From Hedera helix (Eukaryota > Streptophyta > Magnoliopsida > Apiales > Araliaceae): DNA of 64,000 nucleotides. The notes under the pieces are model-generated. The model ran no database searches, was not told where the DNA came from, and saw only the letters and a list, made by a program, of their open reading frames with translations. Below are positions 13,790 to 27,400 of this stretch, in pieces (the first letter of the stretch is position 1; the number at the start of each line of letters is the position of its first letter). The stretch covers positions 41,947,467 to 42,011,466 of the forward strand of contig OX359281.1 in assembly GCA_947179155.2 (NCBI GenBank), written 5' to 3'. A program made the translations under genes and the position numbers.

Positions 13790-16700
13790 ATGTACATTGT
13801 AAATAATTTATCGCTTTATGGATGACTAGTCGGGCGCTTACGCCTTAACAACTATGGTTCTAGTTGGTTTTATTACTCCTTTTAAGTATTGTAATCACGA
13901 CAAGTTGAATGGAGTTGAGTTACTTCAGAATAAAGTTTTGGGTATTTGTCCTGATGTTTTACCCTTGAGGGCATCGCGGATCCCTTGCACGGGTAAACTA
14001 CTTGGTGGGGACTGGGTAGGGTTAGAACAAAGGTAGAAGAGTGTGAGGAGATCGAGAGAGAAAACAAAGATAATTAAGTAATAATGTTTCTTAATAAAAT
14101 TTTATTAATGAATGAATGAATACTATATGGGGATTGCAATGATTTTATAGGACTAACTAAAAACCCTAAACTTAATGATCAAGTAAATTCCTAAATAATT
14201 TAACTAGATAAGGAAATAAAATCTCTTCTAATTATCTATTAAACTTAACAAATAAATTAAATAAAGCTATTATACAATAATCTTCTTGTTGAACTATTTA
14301 TTAAAATTCCTATTCCACCAAAAATAATATTGATCCAGCCAAGTTGGGCGGGTCCTTTGGACTTGTCCTACATCAGTGCTCCCTTGCTGAAAAGAATTCG
14401 TCCTCGAGTTAGGACCTGAGCCACGAATACCATCTTCAATAGGAAGTCGCTTGAGAAGAAAAGAACTTGCAACTGTATGCTTTAACTTAAAGGGAGCTGG
14501 ATCTTTAACAGTCATCAACTTTATCTCATAAACACCATGCTTGAATGAATAAGTATTTTTGTATCCACAATGTTGTACCTTCTTATCAAAAAGTTATGGT
14601 CTTCCTAACAATATATGACAAACTTTCACGGGTAGAACATGGCATTCAACTGGATCAACTAATTGACCAATGGAGTAAGTCACTAAACATTTTTCATGAA
14701 TTTTGAGATTGGTGTTATTTACCCATACAACTTTGTATGTACTTAGATGAGGCTCCGTTTTCAATCCAAGTTTACGAACAGCATCTTCAAAAACAACATT
14801 TGTGTAACTCTCAAAATCAATAATCAAACTATGCGAACTCAAGTTTCTAAAAGACTTTTCCTTCGCCAATCTTCCTTCTCATCTCTACAAGTAGTGAAAA
14901 GAGGATGAACAAGAAGACTATGCTGATCATCACCATTATTATTGTCACCAATGTTCAAAAAAGCAAAAAGCAGTACGAGGCATTTTTTTTTCCGGAAGAG
15001 GCGAGACATAAGCCTTGATTTGAAAACCTAAAAGTTCCCAAAAAATTATTAAAAAATGCTAATAAAATCATAAAATAATTCATCATCATCCCCACCATCA
15101 TCTCCATCATCATCCTTATCATCACTAAGAGGGTCCTCCATGGAATTGGTAATTTTATAGTTTCAAAAAATTGTAGGGGCTAAACTAAAACTTTTGCAAA
15201 CTTCGGGTAGGTTTTTTTTATAATAAAACAGAAACCTTGGAGTACTAAACTGTAATTTGGCAGTTTCAGAAAACTACATGGGTTATTCTGAAAATTTCCA
15301 AATTGCGGGTAAGAACTGTAGGAGCTAAATTGAAAATTTTGCAAACTACAAGTAAGCTTTTAAAATAAATCAGAAACTTTGGGTATTAAATAGTAATTTG
15401 GCAGAAAATTAATATGTTTAAGGTTACCCAAAATGATGCAACTTCTCATTTTCTTTTCTTTCGAGTGTAGCAGCAGCCGCCAGAGATAGAGCCTCCTTTC
15501 TTTTTTCTTCTTCTTCACAGCAGCAAGTATGTCTTCTTCTTTCTCTTCTCCTTCTCTCTCTCCTTTTTTTTTTCTTTGTTATTGCAGATCCTCTCATCAA
15601 CTTGCCTCTCAAATCAAGGCCTACGCCTTGAGGCGAAACGCACCAAGGCGTACACCTCAGTCAAATAAGGCACAAGCCTCTGCATTTCCCTTTGATGCGT
15701 AAGCCTCTTCATAGCAAACTAACGTCTCACTCTAACGCCTCGCTTTGAGGCGCACCTCGAGCGCAATTTCGAACCATGATTGTCACGTCTTTCATGCTCA
15801 TCTTCTAGTTCAGTTTCTAAACAAATCGGGAGTAGCAGTGTCAATCATTTTTTCTATACCAGCAAAAGTAACCAACCTATTTGGACATTGACTTGAAAAG
15901 TGTCCACGACCACCACAAGTGCCATAATGAATATTTGCGCAGTGGAAGTGTGGTGGATTCATAACCCACAGGTCCTAGGTTCTAAACCTAGCTTTGATAC
16001 CAAAAAATGGTGGGGACTGGGTAATGTTAGAACAAAGGTAGAAGAGTAAGAGGAGATTGAGAGAGAAAGCAAAGATAATTAAGTAATAATGTTTCTCAAT
16101 AAAATTGTATTAATCAATAAATGAATACTACGTAGGGATTACAATGCTTTTATAGGACTAACTAAAAACTTAATGATCTAGTAAATTCTTAAATAATCTA
16201 ACTAGCTAGACTTAACAAATAAATTAAACAAAGTTATTCTAGAATAATCTCCTTGTTGGACTATTTATTAGAATTCTGATTCCACCAATAATAATATTGA
16301 TCCAACCAAGTTGGGCAGGTCCTTTGGGCTTGTCCTGCATCACTACTGTTCCTCCTTCTCATGTGCATGCTCTTATCTGACATGATTTTGTATCAAAGAG
16401 AAGGAACCTATCTTTGTGTAACTTAATTATGTCCGTTTGACCTTTTACGATCATGTTTACCAGTGTGGAGCATTGTTCTAAAGCTCGAAGCCCTAAAGAT
16501 AGTGAAACAAAGGAGATTTTGTTTCGAGAATAAAAATGGACTCTTTTTATGCAACAATATGATTACGTAAGTTTATTTAACTTCTTCTTCATTGGTAGAA
16601 TGGCAAAGTGTCAACCTCCATAACTTGTAATCAGAAACTGAAACTGGTGGCACCTTCATCTTACAAGTTCGTCTTTCTTTTAAAGGCAAGCAACTGGTTA

Positions 16701-19700
16701 GAAGAGTGCAACAATTTCTCTTGCTACAACCACAACAACACTCCTTTGAAAGGTACCATGGAGATGGAAGAAATAGGGGTTTGAGAAAGGTATAAAAGCT
16801 TGAAGTCAGTGATTTTAATGGACATCCTGCTCTAAATGCCATGTGAAGCTATTCATAAAGTGTCAGTTTATCAGCATCTCGATTTTCTAATCACCAGTCG
16901 CTTCAATTGTAACAGTGAGGGAAAGAAACTATCTTGTCAATCCAACTTAGAAGAGTTTCCATGTTTGTCAATTGAAGATGAGAAATTTTGGTTTCTCATC
17001 TTCCACACTTTAAAACTCGAGCGAGTTTATCTCAGCGGGGTAAATGTTGCATGACGCGTGTCAATAGAATTTAGTATCTTTCATGGATTTTGATTCATAT
17101 ATTGTGTAATTAGATTTAGGACTAATCTGGATTCTAACGTATATTTAGAATTATTGGAATGTCTAGGTCTATTTGAGTATTTTTATTATCTACTTTCTTT
17201 TGTAGTATAAGGTCGTTTAGGATACTAGGGTTATTTCCTAATTCTACCACTTGTCCTATTAGTATTAGGGTTTTATTCCTCCCTAAATAAGTATTGTATT
17301 CCCCAAATTTACTTGGTACCTATATATACAATAATTGGTTCTGGATATAATAAATCTTTAATACGCTTTGAGCTTATGCCTTTAAGCTGTGACCAACATG
17401 TGTCTGTTACTTTAAGCTATAAGCTAAAACCAAGCTGCATAAAATGTGTCCATATATGTTGAAGTTTACTATTTATTAATTAATAATACGATTCAGTTGC
17501 TGCAGAATGTTCTATATTAAGAGCCATAGTGATCAATGATCACCATGTCAAATACACAATGAATAATGACCTATTTTTTTGAACTTTATGACTGAATAAT
17601 TATTGTTTGTTATGCAAGTATGTAACAACCGTGGGTATGGGAGTTTTTGAGCCTTTCACACGAATAATGAATCTTATGTACAGGTTTCTTCAGTGATGAC
17701 TTTTATGTCTATCTTGGAAGCAAAGATAAGGGTGCACGACAAGGGAATATCGGAGTTTGTCAAATCTTAGAAAATGGGGATTCAGGTGCGGTGGGGTTAA
17801 GATATATATTTAATTATCAAATATATAAATAAACTAAAAACTATGTAATTTGTTTTGACTTGGATCAAGCAACATTTATGGTATTTTTTATTTGTCCAAC
17901 TGAAAGTGGGCAAACCTATTTAATTTCCCACTCTTTCCTACCTATTTAAAAGGACCCTACCCAATTCCATACTTTATTTTCCATTCAACTACTGTTGATA
18001 CAAGTAACCAAAAAGAACGTCGAAAAAAGGAAAAATTTAACCAGAAAGAAAAGGGGTAGTTTAATATTTCAAGCTCCACAAGCATACCAAATTATATATA
18101 GAGAGAGAGAGAGAGGTAAGATGAAAACAGAAAAAAAAAACATGCAAGCTCACCCCGAACGCATCTCGGCGCACCTCGTGCAGTTCATCATCAATCTGAA
18201 GCACCCTTGCTTCCTAGATGTTTCGTTTTCGTATCATTATTCTATTATGTCATTTTCTGCTTTCCACGCATGTTACCTGTTTTTAGTTACTAGTAAGTGT
18301 ATGTTTGGGATCGCTTGAAAAATGTAATTAGTGATTCTGATTACTTCTTCTATTTATAATTAGTTTTATAGTAGTTTGTATTTGGTAAAGAAAAAACACT
18401 TAAATTGGTAAAAAGTAAAAAATGGTTAGTATAAAAAAAGTTAATTATCTCTTATTTCAAGTGTAAATTACTAAAAATGATGGGTTAGAGAAGTAAAGAT
18501 AGGTAATGGGTGGAATTAGTAAAATAAATAGGGATGCTTCGTAATATACTTGGTTGTGGAATTAGTAAAATAAATAGGGATGCTTTGTAATATACTTGGT
18601 CAAACCTAATTATTAGATTTGGCAAATAATTAGAAGCTCCAAATTGGAGCTTCTAATTATTTCCATAAAAAGTGATTATAAGCAGTTTTAAGATCAAGTT
18701 ATCAAACACTTTTTGTTTTCTAAAACTAATTATAAGTAGTTTTGACTGATTATAAATGATCTCAATTACCCTTGAAGTATGTATATAACTTAGTAATGAT
18801 AGATGTCTATTTCAATAGATATCCCATGGGTGGTACCTTGTTAAAAATTCCTTTAATTGGTAATTCTTTAACTGGATTATAGTGTTATATGAGATTAGAA
18901 GAGCAACTGTAAGGATACCTTGTAGTGAGGGTAGTTGTATTTCCTTCCTGAGGAACTTTCCATAACTTTGAAGATCAGTTATATGGGAGCATCAATAAAA
19001 ATCTAAATCTGTGGTTGGAGACATATATTGAGTTCATGTCTGACTGTGACAACATGAATTCCATTCATCCACACCATCATCCTCGTAAAGTACAGTAATT
19101 TCCATGCAGTAACTTTAGATAGGGTACATGACTAGGGATTTAAATTCTTACTTCAATTTAGTACTTATAAAAGGAAACATATGTTAAATGAAACCAGTTG
19201 TGGTTGATGCTAAGCTGACTACATATTTGTTATTTGTGATTATTGATATATATTCACAGCTAATATAGCTCACTGCTGTTTCTTGCAGGGATGCTACTCT
19301 TAGAGATCTGAGGGCTAGTTCTGGGGACCTTGCAAAAATTGGAAGTAATATTGATACTCTGAATTCATCGTTGAAACAAGATAAAGAGTCTGTTGGAACT
19401 CAACAGTTAAGGGAAAACAACGATGGTAATGCAACACCAAGGTTTCAGAGTGGAGTTCTGCGCACCAATTGCATTGACTGTTTGGATCGTACAAATGTTG
19501 CCCAATATGCTTATGGCCTAGCAGCTTTAGGCCGCCAACTTCATGTTATGGGTTTGACAGATGAGCCCAAAGTAGATACAGATAGTAGCATTGCCGCAGC
19601 ACTAATGGATATGTACCAGAGCATGGGTGATGCTTTAGCCCAGCAATATGGTGGTTCTGCAGCTCACAACACTGTATGTCTACCAGAAAAATGCATGTTA

Positions 19701-22700
19701 AAATAATGTATCAATAGTTATTTGATAGTTCATCAGCTTGAAAAATTATAACTTATTAATCACGCAGTGCTTAAAAATGTAATACAGGTGTTTCCTGAGA
19801 GACGGGGGAAGTGGAAAGCAACGACTCAGTTTATGGAATTTCTGAAGTCTATCAAGAGATACTACAGCAATGCTTATACTGATGGCGAAAAGCAAGATGC
19901 TATAAATTTGTAATCTCCCACCGTGTTGCATTGCATCATTTAGAAGCTTCATTTTTTGTCTATATTATGTTAAGATCAAGGATTGATCAAAACAAATGAA
20001 AATATATTTCCGATTTAGATTTGGGGGAAGGAAGAAGTGCAAAAGAGTTAGAATGAGGAAGAAAATAGAAGAGATAACCTGCATCCAAAATCGTAATAAA
20101 AAGTACCTCTATTACTCATACTATCCAATTCACGCTGACCTACATCCAAAAGCTTAATCTATGCCTACATACCCATTCACATGACATGTGAAGGATATAA
20201 CAAAAGATACTCTACTTTTTAACTAAATAACCGCATTGCCCCCGTGTTACTCTTAACATATCTATTCAGTTACTTCTTGAAACACAATTCTGAATCTGGT
20301 TTATTGGCCGTTTTTCAGATTTTTGGGCTACTTCCAGCCACAAGAAGGAAAACCTGCACTTTGGGATTTGGACTCTGATTATTACCTTCATGTTTCTGGG
20401 ATTGGAGATTACCTCATCCTAGGGAAGAGGTAAATTACTATATCTTAAATTCCCAAAATCTTATACTGATCTTTCAGTTCTCGACTGTTTTAATTTGTTT
20501 GAGTCATCTTGATCATGGAAATTCAGTAGTTAAGAGAGGAAGGTAAGGCTGCAAATTTAAACTACTTTGAATTATATTGGTATCCAGTTTTGCAGTAGAG
20601 AAATTAACGTATCTTTTCTCGTTTATTTAAAATATAAGCATCAGATTTACTCAGTAATAGCTGAAAAAGTTGTGTTTGTAATTTTGAACTGCTTGATTTT
20701 ATGGTTTAGAACTATAAGCTGGTAATTTGGTAAATATTAAACTTGTACCAATAATATAAATATGTATTCACACACTCCAAAATATATTTATGATCTCAAG
20801 CCTAAACAACAATAATATTTATTGAATTTCAATTTGCAGTTCACAACCAGATGCTAATCCTGTAGGAGTAGGAGTTAATCTTGCCCCTGTTCCTGCATGG
20901 AAAGAGGATTTTTCACGGATGAAATTGACATCGTTTGATAAATTGTTACAACAAACTTGCAGTTCAATAAAGAACGTGAGACTTTACATTGAACCGGCTC
21001 AAAAATCTGGAAATTTTGGAATGGCAGCTGATGCAGCGTAATTCTCTTATTCCGTGTTTGCTATCATTATCTTGAATTGTTGTTTTTTTCTTCAATTGTT
21101 TCTCTAAAGCCACTTTATTACTCATTTTTGCAGCCTTGTTATTTGTCATATAGTTGATTATGTTGATTATTTATGGTTATTCTTCTAGGATGGGTTTGCA
21201 GTTTGCATATATATAGTGTGAATACCTAGCATTTTCTTTTTGTAGGGGACAAATTTTGTGGAGAATTATATTGTGTTTCTTTCCCCCTTATTTATTTTTT
21301 GGTTTTGTCAATTTGGGTTTCCACAGATTCAGAATATTTAGAAAGGTGTAATAAAGCTTCAGGTTTGGTCATTGAAGAGGTATTGATCGGAAACTTTTAG
21401 ATAATGAATCAAAGGACTTATTGCTGATGTGGGCAGTGAATAACTCATTTGAAATTTCTAACAAAACGAAGAACTTATTGTTGGAGGAGAAATGTATAGT
21501 CATAATAAAGATGCAAGAAGGGGGAACCCAAAGGTACTTCTGGAGGAGTTGGGGAAGAATGTGGCAAAGGGATGGCTTGTTTTGAATTATCTGAACTGGC
21601 AAATAAGTGTAATAGTAGGAATCGCACTTCAGTTGCTGTGAGGATGGACAATATGTTGACAACCAAGGATAGAGGGTATGGATGAGACTGGAGATAGTTA
21701 ACTTCGTGAAGAGGATGGAAAATTTCATGAACTTTTGAGTTTTTATAATGGATTCATATATAGACCTTGTGGTACTTGGAGGTTATTGAAATCTGATACA
21801 AGTTAGGGTAGGGTAAGTGGCTAGCATTAGATGATTGAGAAAGATGGATGGAGTAGAGTTACGTATTAGAAGCAGTTTCCATAGGAGATGATTAAGAAAA
21901 TACAATTTTAATAGCTTTGAAAAGAGCAGTGGTAATGATGATGTTAAAGGATATAGGACGGTGCCACGGTTGTTTATTTTCTTGAAACTTTCTTTTTTTG
22001 ATGATTAGTTATTTATTAAGGGACTGTTCTTCCAGTTGGTTGGTTTAGGGGAAGAGGCATTTACATATGTTAGCTCTGATCTTGGACCTTGTAGGAGTGA
22101 ATGTGTAACCGTCAATTCCATAGATTTTTTATCTTCTTCAAACTGTCCCTTCTTTGTTTTTTTGGTGACATGATTGTATGTTCTTTTACACTAAGACTTT
22201 CTCGACTTTAAAAGAGCGGCATCATTTTGAAACAAAAGAAAATTTTAAAAGTGATGATCTTTGAAAAATGAACAAAGTATTTATTTGTACTGTTTAAACT
22301 GGTTCAAATTTTGTAGATATCTCCTTGAATCACTTGTCCTAGAAGAGTGAGGTTTTATTTTTCCCGTATAAGTTTGTAGTCGCTATACTCTTAATAGAGT
22401 TTTATATTATGGCCTAAGCCCTGAGGGAATTGCCAGTTCCTGACGAGGTAGAAGCAAATCTTTGTATGCAGACTAGTGAATTCCTTGCAAAGGTGACAAG
22501 AATGATTATTTTCTTCTTATCCCGCCTTCTTTCACCCTGCTCACTCACTAGACAGATCAGTAAAGGCATTAACATAGTCCAAATAAAAATCTTAGGCTTC
22601 TAGACATCAAGTGGGGTCTTGTTCTCTAGATGGTGAATTTAAGGAGTAAATAGGACATTTCAAGGTGATAGTCTGCCAATTTAAAAGCCCAAGTATGTGT

Positions 22701-24420
22701 ATCTTAGATCTTTTTTAGAGTTTCATTTTCTGAAATTGCTTCTTTTTGGCTGCAGTATACTTGTGTATACATTCATTCCCTCCTCCCCTCCACTCCCTGG
22801 CGCCTTAGTGGTTGCTTTCAATTTATACATATTCTACATTATACTGTTGACATTGTATTTCTTTCAACCAAGACGTTGCTTTTCTTATAATATCGTGGAA
22901 TAGGTGGAAGAACTCTTTCTATAAATCCTGTTCTGTGCACATCTTATTTATTTGGTATATTAGCCAATTAAAAATATCTATATTAATTCTTTCCTTCACG
23001 AGCAGAGTGAAATATTTATACCGTGATCACGTTTCTGAGTACGGAGTTGGGTTTTGCAGGTGTCTTGGTTTTTAAAGCATTTTTCTGTGAGTGATTATGT
23101 ATTGAAACCCCACCACTGATTGCTGTTTATATTACTTGCAGTGAAATTCAGCTCAAAAGCCCAAATTGGCTTTTTGGTCAGAGGAAGTTGGAGGTGAATA
23201 AGTCTGCACCTAAAGTTGCTTCAGATGAATCTGCTAATGGCGGGTCTAAAAATGATACGAGAGTAGATGGCTTACTTGACCTAAATTTGTTTTCTTATAT
23301 TGGCAATAATAATGAAGAGGATGTCTTACATAGGTATGTCTGTGGAATACTATTCTTGTATTTGCCAAAACAGAAATGATTGCACTATTTGCTAACCTTA
23401 ATTGCAATGAACTGATGTTGTTTTATGCCTGGGCTTAAAGACCAAAGAAACCAACCAACACTTTATCTTTTTTTTCCATTTTAATCGAAATTGATATATT
23501 TTTCCCCACTCATTTACCTTTAGGAAAAGGTAACCGATGAACATATGTTGACTAGATCTTGACTAAGGTCGCTGGTGTTGCTTATTTGGCAACGAATATA
23601 GAAATTAAAATAGTTTGTGATCTAAAATTTTCTTACATTTGCTAATGATGTTGACTTTGACCAAATTTAGTGACATTAAGGAATACCCCCCTCCCCCTCA
23701 GCCCGCTTTTCTCTCTATGTTACCATTCCCAAGCATAGGCCCTAGAGGGCATGCTCAATTTCTTCTTATTAATAGCCCTTGTAAAAAAAACTTTATACAA
23801 TTTTTCTAAGAACCAAAATAAGAGATTACCATCCACAATTCTGTACTAAAATATGAATAAAACCTAAAAACATTCGTGTTAAAGAAATCATACAAATGAA
23901 AAAGTCGTACATAAAGGAAAACCTTATCTATATTATATATAAAAGCTAAAATATAAAAAGCTCCCACATTAGAGCCTAATATTTTTAAACTACTAAATAC
24001 TTGTAAATTTATTAATATAATTATTTTTTTATGTAAGATCCAATAATATTAACTCAACTCAATCAAAACAATTTATAATAATATAAAAGTCTAAATGTTC
24101 CAATACCCCTAACATAGTCCAATATTTTTTAATCTATGTTACACGGATTTGGATGGAGTGTCCAGTTGGACATGGTATTTTGAAAAGTCCGACATGGGCA
24201 CTTTCAATTTGACCAATTTTTTACACTAAAATGAATTGTCTAGTCCTCAGTTTTACTAATTTTTTACACTAAAATTAAGTGTCCAGTACTCGTATCTTTG
24301 TCTGAATGTCGAGTACTATACATGAGTACTTTAGTGCAAAATAAAGAGTTCGTGTAACTTAGTTTTTAATATGTTTTTTGAGTAAATATATAACTTTATC
24401 TAAACAAATCACCAAATTAA

Positions 24421-24490
<70 letters not shown>

Positions 24491-27400
24491 AGAAATTTAA
24501 TAGTAATCAAAGACTAATATAATATTTTTTTCTAGAGAAATCTAGTAGTAATTAACAATCTAATGTAATATATTTAATAATTATAAATCTAATAGTAATT
24601 ATACACTCTAATATACTATATTTACTATTAAAAAACTCTAATAATAATAATTAAATATTCCCTCCATTCCAAAATATATGATGAAGTTTGACTTTTCGTC
24701 AATTTTGAGATTTTAATTTTAAAATTGATGTGATTCATTGAACTTTTGAAAACAATAAATCTTATAATTAGTATCACTATTTTAGATAGTTTACAATGTT
24801 TGTATAAAATTAAATAATTCATATCAATTTTGAATTTGAAAATATCTCAAATTGACTTTGAAAAAGTGAATATTGATCTTATATTTTGGAATTGAGAGAG
24901 TACTATAATAGCCATTTTATATAGATAAAACTTTGATTTATATATTAAAACTTTTCTTTCCTTCTAGAATTATTTACAAGCTCTTAATTATACAATTTTT
25001 TAGTTTAGTATAAAAAGAATAAATATATAAATAAAATTTCACCCATGCCTTGCACGGGATTTTTAACTAGTATATACTAGTGTATAAACACAATTGTTTA
25101 CATCTAATTAGAGCTAGCGGGTGAGGCTTCTTCTGATGAAACTTAATGTTGGGATTGTATATTTTCTAGCATAAACTCTGCTTCGGGTTCGGATTTTGAA
25201 ACTCAATCACTTGATTTTTTTTCTATTGTCATTCTTGGTTCGTTCATATGAATTGTATATCTTCTTCTTTGTTGACTCAAACTTTAGTTCCATTGAGACT
25301 TTGTCCGCTGGTACCAGCTTTTTACATCCAATTGGCTTCTTCTTCGTCAATGTAGTAGTTACATTATGCTGAATCGAGACATATGCAGTTTCTTCTTAAA
25401 AGTTTAAACAAATTAATTGTAAAAGATATGAAATAGATCTTGAACATGGAAATGGAAGCTTGTAATTATAAGTATGTGAAAAATAGAGTAGAATAGAGAA
25501 TACTTGATAGTTGAGAAATTGTGTGTTCAAAATTGATCCTCTATTTGAAACGGAGGGAGTATTTCTTTTTATGATGCAGTCACCCTCTATTACTTTCATT
25601 ATTTTTTCTTGATGGTATACGGAAAAATTAAATGTTATTCTACTATAATAGAATTTCGTTTTCAAATGCCTTGAACTATATGTATTCTAGAAACATATTA
25701 CTGACTACTCCCTCCATTTCAAACTATATGACCACTTGCCTTTGTAAAAATACAAAGGCAGGTGATCTTATATTTTGGAAGGAGGTAGCATTAAGATGCT
25801 GTATTCTTACTATTGTCTTTCTATAGATACCTTGCAATGACCTCAGTGGATGAAGCTAATGATTGGTATGGTGGTACATTACTTGGTGATCAAGATGAAA
25901 ACATTGAGATCTATAAGCATTATGCTGACCTCTGTCAGGTAATATCTGAATTTCATTTGGGTTTACTGGTTAAATAGCTGCTTTCTGATAATTATGGTAG
26001 GCATCATTCCATTCTTAAAAATTCTTAAAAATCATAGGAGGTACATTAGCATTTCTGTTGGTCTATATAATTTTATTGTATTCATATCCAGCATTTCATT
26101 TGAAATCTACTTTCTTCCTTAAAAGCTGTAATAGTTGTTTTTATCTTAAATTAAAATTGAGATGATGAGTTGTCCTTGTCACGGTTTCTATTTGTCCTTG
26201 CATATGTTATTTAGCTTGTTTTTTTAGTGCTAGGTTCAAAATTTTCAGGCCATTGAGATTATTTGGTTCTTTATCAGTTCACTATAGAGTGATAATAAAT
26301 AATGGAGAAATGCTATGGTGACAAAACACTGTTACAAAAAAATAGATACAAAATGACGGTCATCCATTTATTTCAATATTTCTAAAATCACTAGCCATTA
26401 TTTACAATAACTTAACCTTTGATCAACACATATTTTTCCTCCTACATCTTAGTCATGTCTTTCTCACCTCTCAACAATTTTTACTTCTTACGATCTCTTT
26501 TTCTTTCAAGTCTCATTGAAGGACCACAAGCCTAAAAGATAAATAAATCCTGGCCTTAGTATTTTTTATTTTTTGTGCTGTGTTTACTTAATATGTTGAA
26601 TGCCTGATTTTATTAGCCACTTTACTGATCTTTGTGTATAATTTCATAATTATATGTTTATGTTATTTTAATTTTAATTATTTATATAAAGTTTTTGGTT
26701 GAGGTTATCGAACCCCAAGAGATTGCTCAACTATTAGTCATTAGCTTAATAAGCGACTCTACTTTGGCATAGGTCATGAGTTCAGGATAGTGGTTGAGTT
26801 CGTTGAGGACTTTTTATTGAGGACGTTTGTCTAATTGTTTACAATTATTCTTTCAATTGATGATTTGTGTTTGATAATTCGGTTGTGGTCCTTGTATACT
26901 TTTGCTTGAATTTATTTTTCATAACAAATTTCTACAATAATTTTTAAAACATTATTGAGTATCATGTTTAAATAATAAAAAAATTGCTCACCCTTATTAA
27001 ATTTATGGATCCGTCACTGATCATGCAAGCCATAAAACCAACATAAGTCTATCACAAGATGCCTTTATAATTGATCTTCACATAATTGATGACTGTATAG
27101 TAAAATATTTTCCTTTATATTGAAGAAAGAAACCTGGCATAAAAGAAGTTTCATCTCCTCTAAACCCAAAACAAGATCTTTCACGTTTTAGTTGGGAAGT
27201 TTGGAGAGAAAGCAGTATGTTGGTAATTGGATGGACAGCTGTTGCAATTGAAGTGGAACAAAAAAAAAATGCATGTCTTGGTACAGATCATATGACGAAA
27301 CAGCTTTTTCATGAGACTTCTGGTTGTAGTGGTCTATCTGGCAATGATGTCATATATGGAACATCCTTGTCTTGCATATTGATATTCTCAGGTAGTCGGC

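Larger units (their letters stand above)
12520..14002. repeat. Old LTR-like repeat, copy 1 (interrupted by hAT)
   Basis: Sequence at about 12740-12938 continued at 13857-13910 is collinear with 17100-17310. Shared words include TTTGGATTCTA, CACTTTC or TACTTTC, TAGTATAAG, TTTAGGATA and TTTTATTACTCC or TTTTATTCCTCC. Removing the hAT element restores the alignment, so the hAT element arrived later. Possibly one LTR of an old element whose partner is the 17.1-kb copy. Confidence 0.45.
14003..16342 (-). mobile_element. Short gypsy-type LTR element (TR-GAG-like), non-autonomous
   Basis: Two direct LTRs (14003-14375 and 16008-16342) with TG...CA ends lie between perfect 5-bp TSDs CTACT (13998-14002 and 16343-16347). 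On the - strand the order is 5' LTR, primer-binding site continuing into a whole initiator tRNA-Met copy (16002-15927), zinc-knuckle remnant (about 15926-15868), protease remnant (14869-14594), polypurine-like stretch (14385-14379) and 3' LTR. Reverse transcriptase, RNase H and integrase are absent, so it moved with help from another element. A GCCT/AGGC-rich stretch at 15612-15775 looks like a further insertion. Total length is 2,340 bp. Confidence 0.88.
11265..19288. other. SAC intron 9, nested transposon hub
   Basis: 8-kb intron, the longest in the gene. Order seen: LINE fragment (11917-12370), a 226-bp tandem duplication (12427-12873) that is part of an old LTR-like repeat, a hAT element (12939-13856) inserted in that repeat, a gypsy-type element (14003-16342), a second copy of the old LTR-like repeat (17100-17310), and a MITE-like inverted repeat (18324-18769). 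At 16350-17095 and 17400-18300 no family is recognised. Confidence 0.6.

Noticed and set aside
15927..16002. Working initiator tRNA-Met gene
   Set aside because: The acceptor stem does not pair (ATGAATA against CTTTGAT), the anticodon stem has a mismatch, and the sequence sits exactly at a retroelement primer site.
16573..17054. Divergent open frames (- 16842-16573 and + 16836-17054)
   Set aside because: Weak leucine-rich look only; no F-box, LRR period or splice sites could be made out.
21369..21728. 119-codon antisense frame in SAC intron 13
   Set aside because: Composition like translated non-coding AT-rich DNA, with no domain.
25540..25561. Second Stowaway MITE ending GAAACGGAGGGAGTA
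   Set aside because: Only a right-end-like motif; no matching left end was found.
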